This document shows positions 10,375 through 22,446 of a stretch of 64,000 bases of DNA, in pieces. Below the pieces are notes generated by a model. It was given only the letters and a program-made list of their open reading frames with translations. It was not told the origin of the DNA and made no database searches. Position numbers and translations under genes: made by a program. Positions within the stretch are counted from its first letter, which is position 1. Each line of letters starts with the position of its first letter. Source of the stretch: Macrolepiota albuminosa (lineage: Eukaryota; Basidiomycota; Agaricomycetes; Agaricales; Agaricaceae); the NCBI GenBank assembly GCA_027475525.1, contig JAMWFC010000113.1, forward strand, positions 3,365,990 through 3,429,989, read 5' to 3'.

Positions 10375-12583
10375 ATGTCTTTTGCAAACCTCCGGGCGTC
10401 GCGCCAGACAAAACAATCCAAATCGTATGTACAACCAAGTGCTTCGACTCAGTTCTCCTCAAGTACACCAACTTTGCAGCCTTCTCCCACTGAAGGCAAG
10501 GACACGAAGGATGTAGGAGATATCATGTATTCGACTTTGCCACCGAATATCGAAATTCGTAATTCAGACGGCAAAGGTAGAGGTCTATGGAGCAAAGCTC
10601 ACTATAAGCCCGGTATGTGCACTTCCTCTTACTACAATTATACGATGACTTAATGAGCATAAAGGGAGCACCCTCTTGGTTACGAAACCACACATCGCCG
10701 TCTTATCAAATCAGTATTTGGACTCATATTGTTCAAATTGCTTTGGTCCTTCACTCTCGGGTGGTCTGAAGAGGTGCACTACATGTAGTACAGTTCGGTA
10801 TTGCGATTCTGTACGTACCTCATCCATAATTATTGTTTCTTTCCCTCCTGAACACTCGGTTCTCAAGGAATGCCAAAAGAAAGATTGGCCGTCTCATAAA
10901 CATGAATGCTTGGCGCTTCAGGAGTGGGCTAAAGCCGCTCCTTCTCCTGACCTGGCGTTACCTAGTGATGCTGTCCGATGTTTGGGTCGCCTCATGTGGA
11001 ATCGTCAGAAAAAGGGAAGCAATAGTAAATGGGTTTGTATTTTAGCCATTCATCCTTTTGCACAACCGACAATATACATCAACAGTCTAAGGAAATCGAT
11101 GCGATGCAGTCACGTATGTGAGATCATCGTAGCCCAAGTATCAATCGGCTCATTGGCTCGTCGGTTGTGTAGATAGGCAATCTCTCCAATCCTCTGCCTT
11201 TGAACTGCACACCCACCTATCGCACGCCCTTGTGCGATATCTAGGCATTTCTTCTCCTGAACAGCTGAGCAAGTTTGAGCTTAACTCACCTAAAGATCTG
11301 GTCGATGTCATATCCAGGGTTTGTCAAATATCGTTTTTTACTCTGATTGTCACTGATACCGTTCTGCAGTTCATTACGAACACGTTTTCAGTCACAACGC
11401 CGATGCTTACGCCCATTGGAGCATCGGTGTCCCCGATCGTCGCACTCATCAATCATTCCTGTGAACCCAATGCTGTCGTCGTATTTCCTCGTTCTCCGGC
11501 CTCATCTCCTACGCAAGAACCCTTGATGCATATCATATGTCTCCGGAACATTGAACCAAATGAAGAAGTGTGAAACCTTCAATTCACTCTCTTCGCGAGT
11601 CATATTTCTGATTGATACAAAGATTCTGACTTCCTACATTGATACGACCCTCCCAAAATACTTGCGACAGAAATCCCTGAAAGAAGCATACAATTTCGAA
11701 TGTAGATGTACTTTGTGCACCACCAGCTTGGAGGTTGATCCCAGAGAAGCTGTTTTCTGTCCCAAAAAGTGCGGTGGTACATGCCCAATTTTCTTGGAAG
11801 GTATTTGTCTCTGTTGAAATGTGACTACCCTTTCATCTAAACTCATGGTTCCGTTACAGAGAGCTGTTTATGTCAATGCTCCAACTGCAGAGCCGTCCTA
11901 AAAGACACAGGCGCTATCATTGATGCCGTCCGTGTTGCACAGGAGGGCTTGGACAAAGCAACGGCACTTCAACTCAAAGGTTAAAGCCATATGTTCTCTT
12001 GATTCATCAGTTCGCCCATACTAACGGCACAAATCTGATAGATTCGACTAAATCTCTGCAACTGACTACAAATCTCATTCCAATCTTGATCTCTTCCGGG
12101 CTTACCCCGTCCTCCCATCCGCTCCTCGCGCTATCACGTCTACACCAGTCCCTCCTTATTGATTCCCTTCCCTCACCCCCTACGCAAGAAGCCTTAGATG
12201 ACGCCATCAGGGCAACTAAACGAGCCAGCACTGGCATTACTGAAATCCTTCCAGATGGCCACCCTATCCGTGGAATTACCCTCGCAGAACTCGGTAAACT
12301 CCTGGCTGTTGACGAGCCATCACCTCGCCAGTATTCATCACGCGCCGAAGCCGCCTTGATCTACCCCCCCTCGGGACCACCGCGACTCAAGTTGGCACTT
12401 GAGACTATGCTGCACGCGCGAAGTGAGTTGCTTGTTGGTTTCGGGGCACGGAGTGAAGGGGGTCAAGTAGGTAAAGATGCCCGAGAGACAGTTTTGGGGC
12501 TGGAGAAGGAGATGGCGGTCTGGAAACAAGGGGTCAAAAATGTTTTGGAGGATACCCCGCGACCTATTGCTTCCAAATCGTAA
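10375..12583 (+). CDS. SET and MYND domain protein (SMYD-like lysine methyltransferase)
   Basis: Predicted S-adenosylmethionine-dependent protein lysine methyltransferase; histone or non-histone substrate unknown. Begins at ATG 10375 with a Ser/Gln-rich leader, exon 1 ending 10612. Exon 2 (10665-10810) and exon 3 (from 10868) build the split SET N-part (GKGRGLWSKAHYKPG) and the MYND zinc finger: C-x2-C (CSNC), CTTC, YC, C, H and final C in HKHEC. Later exons carry the SET core (INHSCEPNAVV, IEPNEEILTSYID) and the Cys-rich post-SET (FECRCTLC, CLCSNC). The C-terminal helical half has TPR-like repeats and ends GLEKEM..WK. About 600 residues, seven or eight introns, all sensible. The NHSCEPN and Tyr of the catalytic region are intact. 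Converges on the amidase gene with 98 bp between stops. Confidence 0.9.
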
Positions 12584-12681
12584 AAAACATCATCAATTCA
12601 GTACATCGTCCATGGGTACATATATATAGGTACAATATCTGTTGTTACAATTACATTCATGATTTGTCAATGGAGTGCTTA

Positions 12682-14770
12682 TCATGCTTCGAGTGGCTTG
12701 TAAGCAATTCCCTGCAGTTCTAAGCAGTACTCAACAAGGCTCATCCCACAGAGCACTTTCTCTTCCTCCAGTCGTTTGCCAACGACTTGTACACCGACGG
12801 GTAGCCCCTCCATGGCCTTTGCATCATACATCTTGTAGACGGATTTTTCAATACTGTTTCTCGGTTTGAAGTCGCGAGGAAGTTCGTCTTGAAGAGCATT
12901 AACGTGAGTAACGGGAAGCACTCCAGCAGAATAATCGAGCTATGATTATAGTTGGAATAAGTAATCATGGAATGGCAAAGTCGCCTGACCAGATTGAACA
13001 AGAGGGTATATCCAAAGGACTTCACTCCATCTTTCATCCCGTTATGAGGTACAGCCGGCAATGAGTGCGGAACGGTCAACACATAATCGATTTTTTCTTC
13101 TTGGAACTTTTCGAACCAACGCCTTCGATAGTCCTCACGTCTAGCGACGAGAGGCCAATAGTCGTAAACATTCCGCTCATGGAAGCCATCAAGAATGCCG
13201 GCATAGATCTCGTCACGCTTGACATATCGAACATACCAGATGTACAGACGCTTGATCCAACGAGGAAGAGATGCCATTCGCAGCGCCCGAACAACACCTA
13301 CATCATTTGATTCTCCGGACCGAATATGCTTGATGGCTGTTCGTCCTATGAGATGATAAGCGATCTTCTTCCACTGCAAAATTCAGTGAGGTTAGTCCAC
13401 CTCCATCTGCAATCAAAAGCTGTGAAGCTATCTGAAACCCTTCATAGGGGCTGGGTGGGTTCCTGTCGGGGATACCGTAATGGGTATTGATCTCTAATTA
13501 GGTGAATTGACGCACAGGTCTACCACTTCCTGGCCGCTCTTGCGAAGGACATCGACGACGATCTGCAAGGCACGCTTACAGGCCGGGGAAGGTGCGACGA
13601 CACCTGGGAAAATGTTAAAAAGAGGAAAACTACAAGGTTGCTGGGAACCAAGCACCATCGTCCCACAAGACTCCCCATTTGCGCTTGTCAGGCAATGAAC
13701 CAGAAACAACATCTACACTGTTCCAGAGTTTATGACTCTCATCCCAAGGCATTACGAGACACTATACAACACTGAATCTGGTTACCCAGCTGACGACCTG
13801 GTGACCCACGGAATAATCATATTCCCAAGGCTTCATGCCGATTACAGCTCTCCAGAATGTCACCAGATCCCCTAAGGTACGTGCCATTGGAGAATATACT
13901 GGTGGTACACCTTCTTGCCCCGGTATACCAGTTGTATTTCCTGTCCTCGGGAAGCGTCCAACGGACGCTTTGATACTGTAAACGCCGGACCAATGGGCGG
14001 GCAGACGGACAGAACCAGCTACGTCAGTTCCGACACCAATTCGGGAGCCGCCAAAGGCAAGCAGAGCGGCCTCTCCACCCGATGATCCACCACTTGTGTG
14101 CGTGGACTTATGCGGGTTGGTTGTCCTGCCAAATAAGTCGTTCCATGCTTCACCACTCATCAGAGTGATCGGTATATTCGTTTTAACATAGGGCACAGCA
14201 CCGGCATCACGTAAGAGACGAACAAGGGCGCAGTCCTTCTGCATGGGTTTTCCTGCCCAAGCTGAATACCCAATAGACGAGTCCCATCCCTTGATGGCAA
14301 CAGTCTGGGAGAACGCAGGTCAAGTGATAAGGCTAAGGATATAGTGGCATCAAATCTATCAGTACCGAGCACTTACATCTTTCAGGCTAATAGGTATTCC
14401 AGCAAGTGGACCCTTCTTATTGCACTCTGTTGCCCATGTTTCAGCAGATAGGATCATGATCTCTGTTAAACAATTGGTGCGCGCATGAGCACGTAGAGCT
14501 TGTTTGCTGTATGCTGCCAATATGTCGCTTGGGTCTACCTTGCCGGATTGAACACCATTAACAATTGTTGCTATAGACTGGTTAAGTATGTTGGTATCCA
14601 CTGAGCTAAGAGGCTCCGTATAGCGAGCAGGAAGTTCGTCGATGCGATTTTTACGTTCAGCTTGCTTTGCTGCGCTTTGATGGGAGACACGAAAAGTATC
14701 AATTGCGATATATAAATGACTGGCATAGAGCTTACCAGGCCTTTCTGTGCGCCAGATATGAAAACAACAT
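12682..14770 (-). CDS. Amidase signature family hydrolase (fungal general amidase/FAAH-like)
   Basis: Hydrolyses carboxamides with a Ser-cisSer-Lys triad; relatives include acetamidases and fatty-acid amide hydrolases, but the substrate cannot be read from sequence. The start at 14770 gives MLFSYLAHRKA, then a 61-nt intron and AAKQAERKNRIDELP, the usual fungal N-terminus. Catalytic Lys is in GIPISLKD; the signature follows with SGGSSGGEAALLAFGG (cis-Ser) and GTDVAGSVRLPAHWSG (nucleophile). C-terminal blocks: VYSPMARTLGDL, KWGVLWDDG, VVAPSPACKRAL, IRSGESNDVG, DYVLTVPHSLPAVPH, GLPVGVQVVGKRLEE. About 565 residues over roughly eight exons; introns such as 55 nt after ADGG restore frame exactly. 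All key residues are present, so it is likely active. Cytosolic or membrane-associated; no signal peptide. Confidence 0.92.
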
Positions 14771-15879
14771 ATTGGTGAGAACCTAACGTTTCCCAGCGTA
14801 GATCTAGACCACTGTCACAAATGAACGCCGTGTTCGGGAATTACCGGCCCATGACTTCGAATAATTTGATGACCCAATTAGCCGATTTCAATGGAGCATC
14901 CAAAGGAGAAATTTTAAAATCTTGCGCTCCGATGTCTCGCTATGGAGATGAATGTCGCCCAGCAACGGGTGACAGTACCGTAATACGGTATTAATCGAAA
15001 GAGTTCAAACTGATCGACTCATGGCACCATGGTTTCACTATTACAAAGCATCTAATTACAAAAAACCATTCTTCAAACATGCCTGGAACTACTCCCAATC
15101 ATGGATTGTTATGAGGCTATCACTTAGGACGACTACCTAAGTCGAGTCGGAGCGGCGAGCCGTGCACTTCAGTTGGTTTTGTGATCTCACGAACATTCTC
15201 ATCATGACAAGATCCAAAATTACCTGCGACAACATCGAGACATCAAGTCACGTATGAAGTGAGAACTGATACTGATGAGGACCACGCAGCAGTTTTCATA
15301 ACGAAAGAGCCCTTCGAGTTACCCTTGTTTAGCTTTGATCTCTATGATCCGAGTCTGATAGAATTAGGTCAGATCCATGTTCTTGTCTCTTCAGCTTGTA
15401 TTTTGCTCATTTCCAAGGTATTCAGTATATGTGTCCGTCCATCGGCTGTTTAGTGCGTAACAGAGATGAAGTGTCATTCGCATCAGCGGCATTCAAATGC
15501 ACAGTTATTTCACAGATCTTCTTGTATAATGCTTGTTGGCGGTTGCGAGTTGTAAATCAGCCTTTTCAGCGCTATCAGCGAGTACTGTCTCATGCGACAG
15601 AGGGATATACAAGTAACACGTTCATTTTACGACCTTGCTGTATCTCGGGGGATTCTCGGCAAGGAGTAGGTATTAAACAAACAACTGAACAAGACTGAAG
15701 TGAGATTCCATCTCATGCTATCTTTACTCATCAGTATTTAGTTTTCTTTTGGGAAGGTGATGCTGTGCTTGCCTCCGTGATGAAACAGGTAGCTAACTTA
15801 TGATTCACCCACCTATAATTTCCCAAGCAACCTCTCACATTCGCTAGCATTTCTTCGCCCTCCGCTATTATCACCGCCT
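14771..15879. other. Intergenic, no gene recognised
   Basis: Contains only short open frames without motifs. It must hold the amidase promoter (next to 14770) and the promoter of the DUF6533 gene A (ending 15879). No repeat family of the later island was recognised here. Confidence 0.5.
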
Positions 15880-17567
15880 ATGATCATGCCTTCAGCACCG
15901 TCGCCATCTGACATGTACGCTAAATACTTACTTTTTTTTCACTTCTCTCTCACGGATGTTGACCAGTCTTGCTGTAAAGGTAAAGTTTTCCCACAGTTCC
16001 TGGGATAGCTCGTGAATTTCTTCTCTAGATGTATTTCACTGCAACTTATGTTCTTCTGGTGTATGACTATCTCTTGACACTTCCTGAAGAGGTAAAATTT
16101 TCGCGCATTGCAATTTTCTTTCTTCAAGCCTCTGAATCTATACAAGATCGAATATGCTTGGAAAAGCAGGAGAACTTTGGGTATGATTCTGGCAGCGCGG
16201 TGGAATATCACTTGGCTTATAATATTGAATAGTGTCTATCTTATTCTTTTTGGTGAGTCATTGCTTGAACGTGAGTTACCGTCTATTCATCTCAGTGATA
16301 CGAACAGAACCGGTATATCAGTCTCATATTTTCGACCGTCATTATGATTTGTACGTCGAGTGTCAACGAGGACCTGTACAGCGATTGAATTTAGAGCTTC
16401 TAGCCTACTTCCTGGAATCGTGGACACATTCAGTGAGCAAACATCCTTATTTGTACTATGTACAAGTCTGACGCAACGAAGATGTGGGTAATTCCAATCG
16501 CAAGCTTTCTCTGCCTTACATCATCGCTCAAGATGCGATCGCTTTGCTATATGGGAGTTCATATACACTGTGCTAATGTTCACCATCTCCGAAATATTTC
16601 TTGCGCTGAGGTTCGATTATGTATTTTGTGCACCGAAATGATCCGGAGACCTGACATATTCCTCAGAGTCCATATTCTGAGTCGAAAAAATATTTATCTA
16701 GCCCTTGGCTCCATCTTCCATCTTTTGGCGCAACTGGGGCTAGCGTTTTACATTATGTCATTGGGAGGCAGTAGCCTTGGTCTGTTTTCACTCCCCCAGC
16801 ATCAAGCATGTTTACTTACCGTTCTTCAGACCTTTTTCAAGGGCCCTCAGGACACTTCAATCCACTTCAAGGTGAGGGATCTAAACGTTTCAACTCTACA
16901 ATCTCTTGAAGAAGCACAGTATGTATCTTGATACCTCAGCCTGAAACGTATGCGAAAGTTAATTTGTCCTTGTTATAACGGAGACTGATTCAATGGTTCA
17001 GGACGAGATATTATACAGCTTATCTCTCGTTGGCTCTGAGCTTCGATGCACTTGTCTTCGTCGCGACATTAATGACCACTATCGCTGCTACACGACAATT
17101 TCACGCTAAGCCTTGGCTACGAGTTATCCAGCGCGATGGCATTATCTACTTTACGGCGATTTTTTCCTCTACTCTCCTCTGGCTTCTGTTCAATCAAATG
17201 GGACGAGTAGGTTTCGGACGTTGTGGATGACAATCACTGTACTGATCAAGACATAAGGTTGGATTGAAGTTCATGAATAACATGTATTTTCCTTATTCTT
17301 CTGTTGTTTACCTTTTATCAAACTCACGCGTGGTCTGATGTTTCTCCAGACCAGATCTGATGTACGAACCTGCGCAATTAATCCTGGACAACAGGGCTGA
17401 TTGTTCTATCTAGCTTTACGTCGGTGATGATCAACAGATTGTATTTGTCTTTGAAGGAGGCTGGAAGGATAGGGGATGAAAAGCCTCGGCTGTATCTGGT
17501 AAAAGCACAAACAGATGTGGAACTCCAGGTCCACGTCTCACGGCAAGTCACCTCTGTCGTACAGTGA
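15880..17567 (+). CDS. DUF6533 seven-transmembrane protein A (paralogue of 45375-47115)
   Basis: Integral membrane protein of an expanded Agaricomycete family; function unknown. Exon 1 starts at ATG 15880 (or 15886) and ends SPSDM before a GTACGC donor, as in copy B. The diagnostic first-helix exon reads YVLLVYDYLLTLPEE, followed by IEYAWKSRRTL, then small exons VSILFFL and NRYISLIFSTVIMIC separated by 50-65 nt introns. Further blocks: CYFLESWTHS, EFIYTVLMFTISEIFLALR, NIYLALGSIFHLLAQLGLAF, YLSLALSFDALVFVATLM, PWLRVIQRDGIIYF and a tail INRLYLSLKEAGR ending at the TGA 17565-17567. Exon layout matches gene B closely, so both are read as intact. The mobile-element island begins about 170 bp downstream. 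Confidence 0.8.
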
Positions 17568-17734
17568 CTCATTTCTGTACAAAATCAAAGGATCAAGAGA
17601 ATTAAATCTTGCGATGAGACATTGTTGTACTTACGCCGAGGCATGATGCATAAGATTTGATGATCAAACAGGATGGTCATCTTCTGAATGATAATATTGT
17701 TTGGTTGGCGTTCATTCTGTCTTTAGGTTGCAAA

Positions 17735-18085
17735 TTACAAAGATGATGACATAGGACTGGCAAGGCTAACCAAGCAGTTGGATGTTGCTAGACAGCTTAC
17801 AGTAGGTTCAGTGTATAGGTCAGAAGAACACTGCTATTGTTTAGCTTGGGAATATTCTATTTACATGCTGCCTTTATATACTGCATTAGTGACTGTGCTA
17901 TTATTGATACTGCTTAACTAATTGGGCCCCAGTATGTAATAGAGTATGACTAGCATCTACTAGAAGATGAAAGGGGATATGATGGGCTGAGTGGTTATTC
18001 AAATGTGCTAAGAGTAGATGTGTTGTCAGACTAAGCTTGGAATAGGGTTGGACATGGTCTGGAAACTAGTCCTCTGACATTACTT
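17735..18085 (+). repeat. Dispersed repeat R1, copy 1, with conserved C-terminal coding segment
   Basis: About 350 bp alike to 59990-60420. Both keep an open frame LARLT(K/E)QLDVA, LTVGSVY, EEHCYC, LPLYT, then a hydrophobic VLLLILxN tail and a stop at the same place; here there is one extra codon after the CYC.AW part. Downstream similarity (CTAGAAGATGA..., TAAGAGTAG) is non-coding. Probably the 3' part of an unrecognised transposon gene for a tail-anchored protein. Family not identified. Confidence 0.6.
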
Positions 18086-18800
18086 GGCAGAGAGAGATCC
18101 AAAATAAACAAGTCTAGAGATTCCAATAGAACTAATGCTTCTGGAGCTTCAAAAGCATGAGAAATAACTATACAGGACAACAGAAAAAGCTAACTCTAAC
18201 CTAAATAGTAAAAACTCCAAAAATTGCCATTACACAAGCAAGGCAGGAATACTCTGAATTTTAAAAGTCAGAAAGAAAAATTTCAGTTTATATAATTAAT
18301 TAGCTAGCAGTGCTAAAGAGCTTGCACTTGTCTGAATGATAATCAGAGAACTAGAGCATCTTATATAAAAGCTGAAAGTTGTAAGGGCAACCTCTAAAGG
18401 CTATAGCTCAGTTACATAGCTGGCAAAGGGAGATTCAAAGTATTTTAGAGTATATACTAACAATATCATAATAAATACTTACCTGGCAGAGGGAGATCCA
18501 AAGAGAACAAGTCTAGGGATTTTCTATGCCAGAATCAACACTTTTAGAGCCTCTGAAGCATGAGAAACAACTGGATATAACAACAAAACCTTAAAAAACT
18601 CAAAAATTGCCTAAACAAACAATTGCACAAATAAGGCAGGGAAACTTCAGACTTTAGAAGTCATAAAGGCAAACTCTGGCTTATATAAGTGATCTGTATG
18701 TAGTGTTGAAAGGGTCACACTTATCTGAATGATAACTAAAGAACCAGAGTCTGGCTGATCTGTGATGCATCTAAGACAGACATTGGCACTGTTAAAACTG
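18086..18800 (-). repeat. Two consecutive partial gypsy LTR relics (family of 38591-39185)
   Basis: Copy 1 (about 18086-18365) and copy 2 (about 18377-18790) share with the 38591-39185 LTR the blocks GGCAGAGGGAGATCC, AACAAGTCTAG, CATGAGAAAC, AATTGC..., a TATA-like TTATATAA and ..CTGAATG.TAACTAAAGAACCAGAG. Copy 2 begins with the LTR terminal TGTAAGGGCAAC. Both are in reverse orientation and AT-rich, with many substitutions, so old. Confidence 0.7.
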
Positions 18801-18810
18801 TAGTGATGTC

Positions 18811-19141
18811 TGTTCAAATGTAAATCATCATTTATACTTAGAGTTATACACAGTGAGTAATAATCCTCAGTAATGTGCAAGCAGAACTATATTGTATGTA
18901 CCTAGAGTTATATATAGTGAGTGATAACCTAGGTATGATTGGTAGTCAGTGTAATGTCTATGTGTAATGGTATCTGTAATGTACCCTCAGTAATGTGCAA
19001 GCAGAACTGAGGATACTTATGGTGTTGGGTGTCTATTATAAGGTATCTGCATACAAAGCAGTGGTGGCCATTGTGCCTCTTTGACAATAGTTTGTTGTAT
19101 TATATCACACCATCACATTGATGATGTATGACGTCCCAACA
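18811..19141 (-). mobile_element. Copia-type LTR (3' LTR of the split copia element)
   Basis: Reading the minus strand it starts TGTTGGGACGTC at 19141 and runs to about 18811 (ending ..TTTGAACA). It matches the LTR at 39941-40201 over most of its length, with a short internal duplication around ATACACAGTGAGT. On the minus strand a purine-rich GGTAAGGAGAAT directly precedes the LTR, as a polypurine tract should. The left end is less certain than the right. Confidence 0.65.
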
Positions 19142-19236
19142 ATTCTCCTTACCACAAACCATATCTTCTCCTTGTACTGAAATGTGGTGTTCAAGAAATT
19201 TCAAAGATATGACACAGTCAAATGAATAGTGGTTTG
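19142..19236 (-). pseudogene. Copia pol 3' end, left of the gypsy insertion
   Basis: Short stretch between the copia LTR and the gypsy element; it continues the frame of the copia RNase H fragment at 29383-29750, from which it was split by the insertion. It contains the end of pol, stop codons and the polypurine tract. The last five bases (GTTTG, 19232-19236) are the gypsy target duplication. Confidence 0.6.
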
Positions 19237-19967
19237 TGTCAGGTTCCACTGAATCGGGGGCTTTCCGGGAAAGCGACGCCCTTACGATGCGGACTTGATC
19301 TACGGATACTCGGGTGTCTGGAACTCCGGGGCTAAGGACTCCGGGGTTCAAGACGAGGACAGGGGGTAATCCCGGGAGAGGGGACTAGAGTCCGGGAGTT
19401 TTGGGTTGGGGGTGGCTGAGAGTTAGAGGGGGTCGAGTCGTGAACCGGAGGTTCTAAGACGAGACCAAGTTAGTAACTTAAGAGTCGCAAAGTGCGTACC
19501 AAAGCTTAGAGCACGCAAATACTAAGGCGTGCCAGTCGAAGCGTACCAAACAAGGCGTACCAGTCAAACAGAGGGCACGCAATATCCAAGTAACAGTTAT
19601 GCAAAGTATGTAATATCAAGACTACCGAATACAACAGGGAGCTACACTATAAGTACTACGGGGCCGGGTCTCGGGGTTCCGGGATGTCTGGGATGGGTTC
19701 CGGGGTTTATTGAGTAGCGGCAGGGGCTGTATACCGGGATCACGCGATCAATTGGTGCGGATGGAGCCGTGATGCGTGATGGCCGGCACGAGTCGCGTGA
19801 TCTGATCGTTGATCGGGGCTGGTGACGGCTGATGGCGGTCCTTGATGCGCGTGATGGCGGTGTCGGCGGTCGTGATGGCGGGGCGTGTCCTGTGGGGTCG
19901 GAGGGAGGGTCCCGGAGGGTGTTCCGGGGGTGTCCCGGGGTGGGCCCGGAGGGGAGGGGTCGTGACA
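19237..19967 (-). repeat. Gypsy 3' LTR (731 bp)
   Basis: On the plus strand TGTCAGGTTCCACTGAATC at the left end and GGGGTCGTGACA at the right. It equals the 5' LTR once two 77-bp duplications are discounted from the latter. A GC-box-like and CpG-dense composition (CGATCAATTGG, GATCGGGGCT) is visible. Any antisense promoter for the gene starting at 20094 would have to lie here or just downstream. Confidence 0.93.
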
Positions 19968-19984
19968 TCACCCCCCCCTCAGCG
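19968..19984 (-). promoter_or_regulatory. Polypurine tract of the gypsy element
   Basis: On the minus strand GCTGAGGGGGGGGTGA directly abuts the 3' LTR TGTCACGACC. The relic at 39186-39198 shows the same arrangement (AGAGGGGGAGTGA then TGTCAGG). It would prime plus-strand DNA synthesis. Confidence 0.8.
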
Positions 19985-20093
19985 CCGAGACCCTCCGAGG
20001 CGCGCGTAGCCGGTGGTTCGGACCGGGGGTCAACCGTGGGATCCGGCACCTGACCTGCCACGTATCGAAAAAATTTTACCGTCAAGTTCAACC

Positions 20094-21926
20094 ATGTCGC
20101 GTACGCCAACGCATTCCCCGACGCCCCCGCAAACTAACGAGGTTGCGCCCCTGATGGCCTGGGAGGCCCGGGATGCACGGTACCGGCGCCGCCTAGATCG
20201 GGAGCGCATAGCGGCGCTTACTCAACAGCGTAAGTGTCTCCGTGCCGGTCGCTTACCGCTACTGACCTTCCCCTTTCAGAACAACACAACGTTCCTGCCC
20301 CGGAGGCGGGTCCTAGTCGGCTCCCGGCACCTGCCCCCGGTGCGGCCCCTGGCGGCTCCTCGGGGCCAGGTCGCAGTCGTCCCGCGCCCAACTTTGCGCG
20401 GATGACCGTGCGCCCCCCGTCCCCCCCCGCGGCCTTGGCTGCCCGCCCCACGATTCCGCCGTTCCGGGATGGCGGCAGGGACGATCACAGTAGTCCCGGA
20501 CGACCGTCGCCTTGGCTGCCCGCCCCACGATTCCGCCGTTCCGGGATGGCGGCAGGGACGATCACAGTAGTCCCGGACGACCGTCGCGTTGCGTGGGCCG
20601 ACACGTCGCAGGAGGTATTTGAGGAGGCTCTGGAGAGGCCCCGGGGGTTACCCACTCATAGCTGGTGCGTGAGCAATGGGCCGGTAAGTGAGTCCCTACC
20701 TTGGGTTCCCTAGCTGACTTTGGCGTCGTAGTGCCTGCACTATGCCCGCCGGCTGGTGACGTGCGCGTTCGAGGCCCCGACTCCTTCGTCCCGCTGGGAC
20801 ACGTCTGTGTGCGAGGCGTGTCGCCTCAATCACGAACGATGTTCCGTGTCAGCGCTGTGGAGGGTGCGCTGCGTCGCGCGGGAGCAGGGGTGGCCGCTGG
20901 GGGGGTTACCCAGAGGATGGGGGTCGAGGAGCGGGACTGGGTAGTGGAGCCGGCGGTGGAGACGGTGGAGTCGGTGGGGGATGTGTCCGCGGCGCCCGCG
21001 GGGGCGGCCAGTGGGGGGTCGAGGGGCCAGGGGGTCGTTCGGGTGGGGGGCCGGGGCCGGCCCGTGGTCCTGATCACCCGTCGGGTGACCCGGGCCGGGG
21101 CTGGTAGTCGCAAGGGTCGCGGGGGGCGCCCCGACAAGGGGAAGAGGTGGGCGTCGCCCAGTCCTTCCCCGGAGCCCTCCAAGAGGGTGCGTCTGTCCTC
21201 GGAGACCCCGTCCCCGGTTTCTCCCCCGCGCCTGTCCCCCGCGGTCTTCTCTCCTTTGTTTGGGGGGCTCCCAGCAGGCGACGTCAAGGTCGCGCGGGAA
21301 CAGGCCGAAGGGGGTCGCGGGGAGGAAATGAGGGAGGAAGTGGCGGCCGGGAGGGTTCTGGAGGGGGATCGGGAGGAGGGGATTCGCCGGGACCTGGAGG
21401 AGGCCAGGGTCGCCCGGGGAGAGGCGGAGGCGGAGCTGGAGGCGCTGCGAGCCAGGTTGGGGCAGGGAGTGGGGATCCCAGAGAGGGTCCCGGGGCAGGA
21501 GCTGGTGGAGGGGCTGCGCCGCGATGTGGTGATCGCGCGCATGGCCTCGTTGAGTGAGTCCCCTGTCATCACTTGTCCCCTTTGCTGACGTCTCCAGGCT
21601 GGGCCCGGGAGCACCGCTCGCTCCTGGACGGGGCCGCCGCGGCACTGGCTGCGTTGCAGGAGGGGCAACGCCCAGAGTTGACGACCCCCGGGGTGGAACG
21701 CGGTCTCGATCTCCTGGGGCGGCTGGTGGGTGCCCACCGGCGAAGGAACGTGCCTGCCCCGGGATCCTGGTTCGAGCGCGTACTGGACGAGGGCGAGCCG
21801 CTTCCATCCTGGGACGTGTTGGCCGAAGAAGTGTGGCGGGAGCTGGGTCCAGGGGGAATGGGGGAAGGCTTCCGGGGTTGGCCGAGGGGGGGAGAGGGTG
21901 AGGGTGGCTCGGGGCCCCAGCTCTAG
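20094..21926 (+). CDS. Antisense accessory gene inside the gypsy element, Cys-rich plus coiled coil
   Basis: Lies between chromodomain and 3' LTR on the strand opposite gag-pol. ATG 20094 has a strong context (CAACCATGTC). Exon 1 20094-20229, exon 2 20280-20683, exon 3 from 20732, exon 4 21598-21926; introns show GTAAGT or GTGAGT donors and CAG/TAG acceptors. Exon 1 is a charged helix ([17 protein letters not shown]), exon 2 Pro/Ala-rich, exon 3 has C-x2-Y-x6-C and later C-x2-C-x6-C ([11 protein letters not shown]), like two half zinc clusters with one Cys lost. Then a basic Ser/Pro stretch (KRVRLSS) and a long Glu/Arg coiled coil. Exon 4 is helical ([15 protein letters not shown]). A frameshift at the G-run near 20899 and a 77-bp duplication (20433-20586) interrupt it. 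I recall similar Cys-rich genes near agaric gypsy elements; function unknown. Confidence 0.6.
20433..20586. repeat. 77-bp tandem duplication 1
   Basis: CCTTGGCTGCCCGCCCC recurs at a spacing of 77 (20433 and 20510). Falls in exon 2 of the antisense gene and shifts its frame. Confidence 0.95.
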
Positions 21927-22292
21927 GGGCCCCGTTTTTCTTGTCGTTCGCGTGTTCTCGTGACCCGGAGCTGTAGTAATATGTAGTCTAGAAAATGTAT
22001 ATACTTGGACGTGGTGCTCTAATGATGTAAGTAAAGTGGCGGGAAAACGAGAAGGAGTACCTGGTCCAGAGTCCGGGGGGCTACTGTGGGAAAGGTACTC
22101 AAAGAAAGCAAGATCAAGAGAGGGAAAACAGAAGTATACGTGGGAGTTGAATCCCTGTTGAGCCCAGAGACGGGGGTTACGCCCACTACTACCGTCTGTG
22201 AGTCCTTCGCCTGGGAGAGTCGCTCCCCGGGTGCCGTTGCTGGAAGTCCCGGAGCTTGTTGAGGGCGCCTTCGAGGTTTCGTCGCGGTTCCC

Positions 22293-22446
22293 AAGTGTCG
22301 TCCTCCGGGCCGTATCCCTTCCACCGTACGAGGAAGTGGGGTCGTCCACGAATGTTCCGGGAGTCTCCCAAGTGTCGTCCTCCGGGCCGTATCCCTTCCA
22401 CCGTACGAGGAAGTGGGGTCGTCCACGAATGTTCCGGGAGTCGAGG
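22293..22446. repeat. 77-bp tandem duplication 2
   Basis: AAGTGTCGTCCTCCGGG at about 22293 and 22370. Duplicates part of the chromodomain and hides the natural pol stop at 22189. Confidence 0.95.

Noticed and set aside
20830..21807. Long open frame on the minus strand opposite the antisense gene (over 300 codons)
   Set aside because: GC-rich DNA with few stops; Pro/Arg/Gly-rich translation without motifs, and the plus strand has the splice signals and coiled coil.
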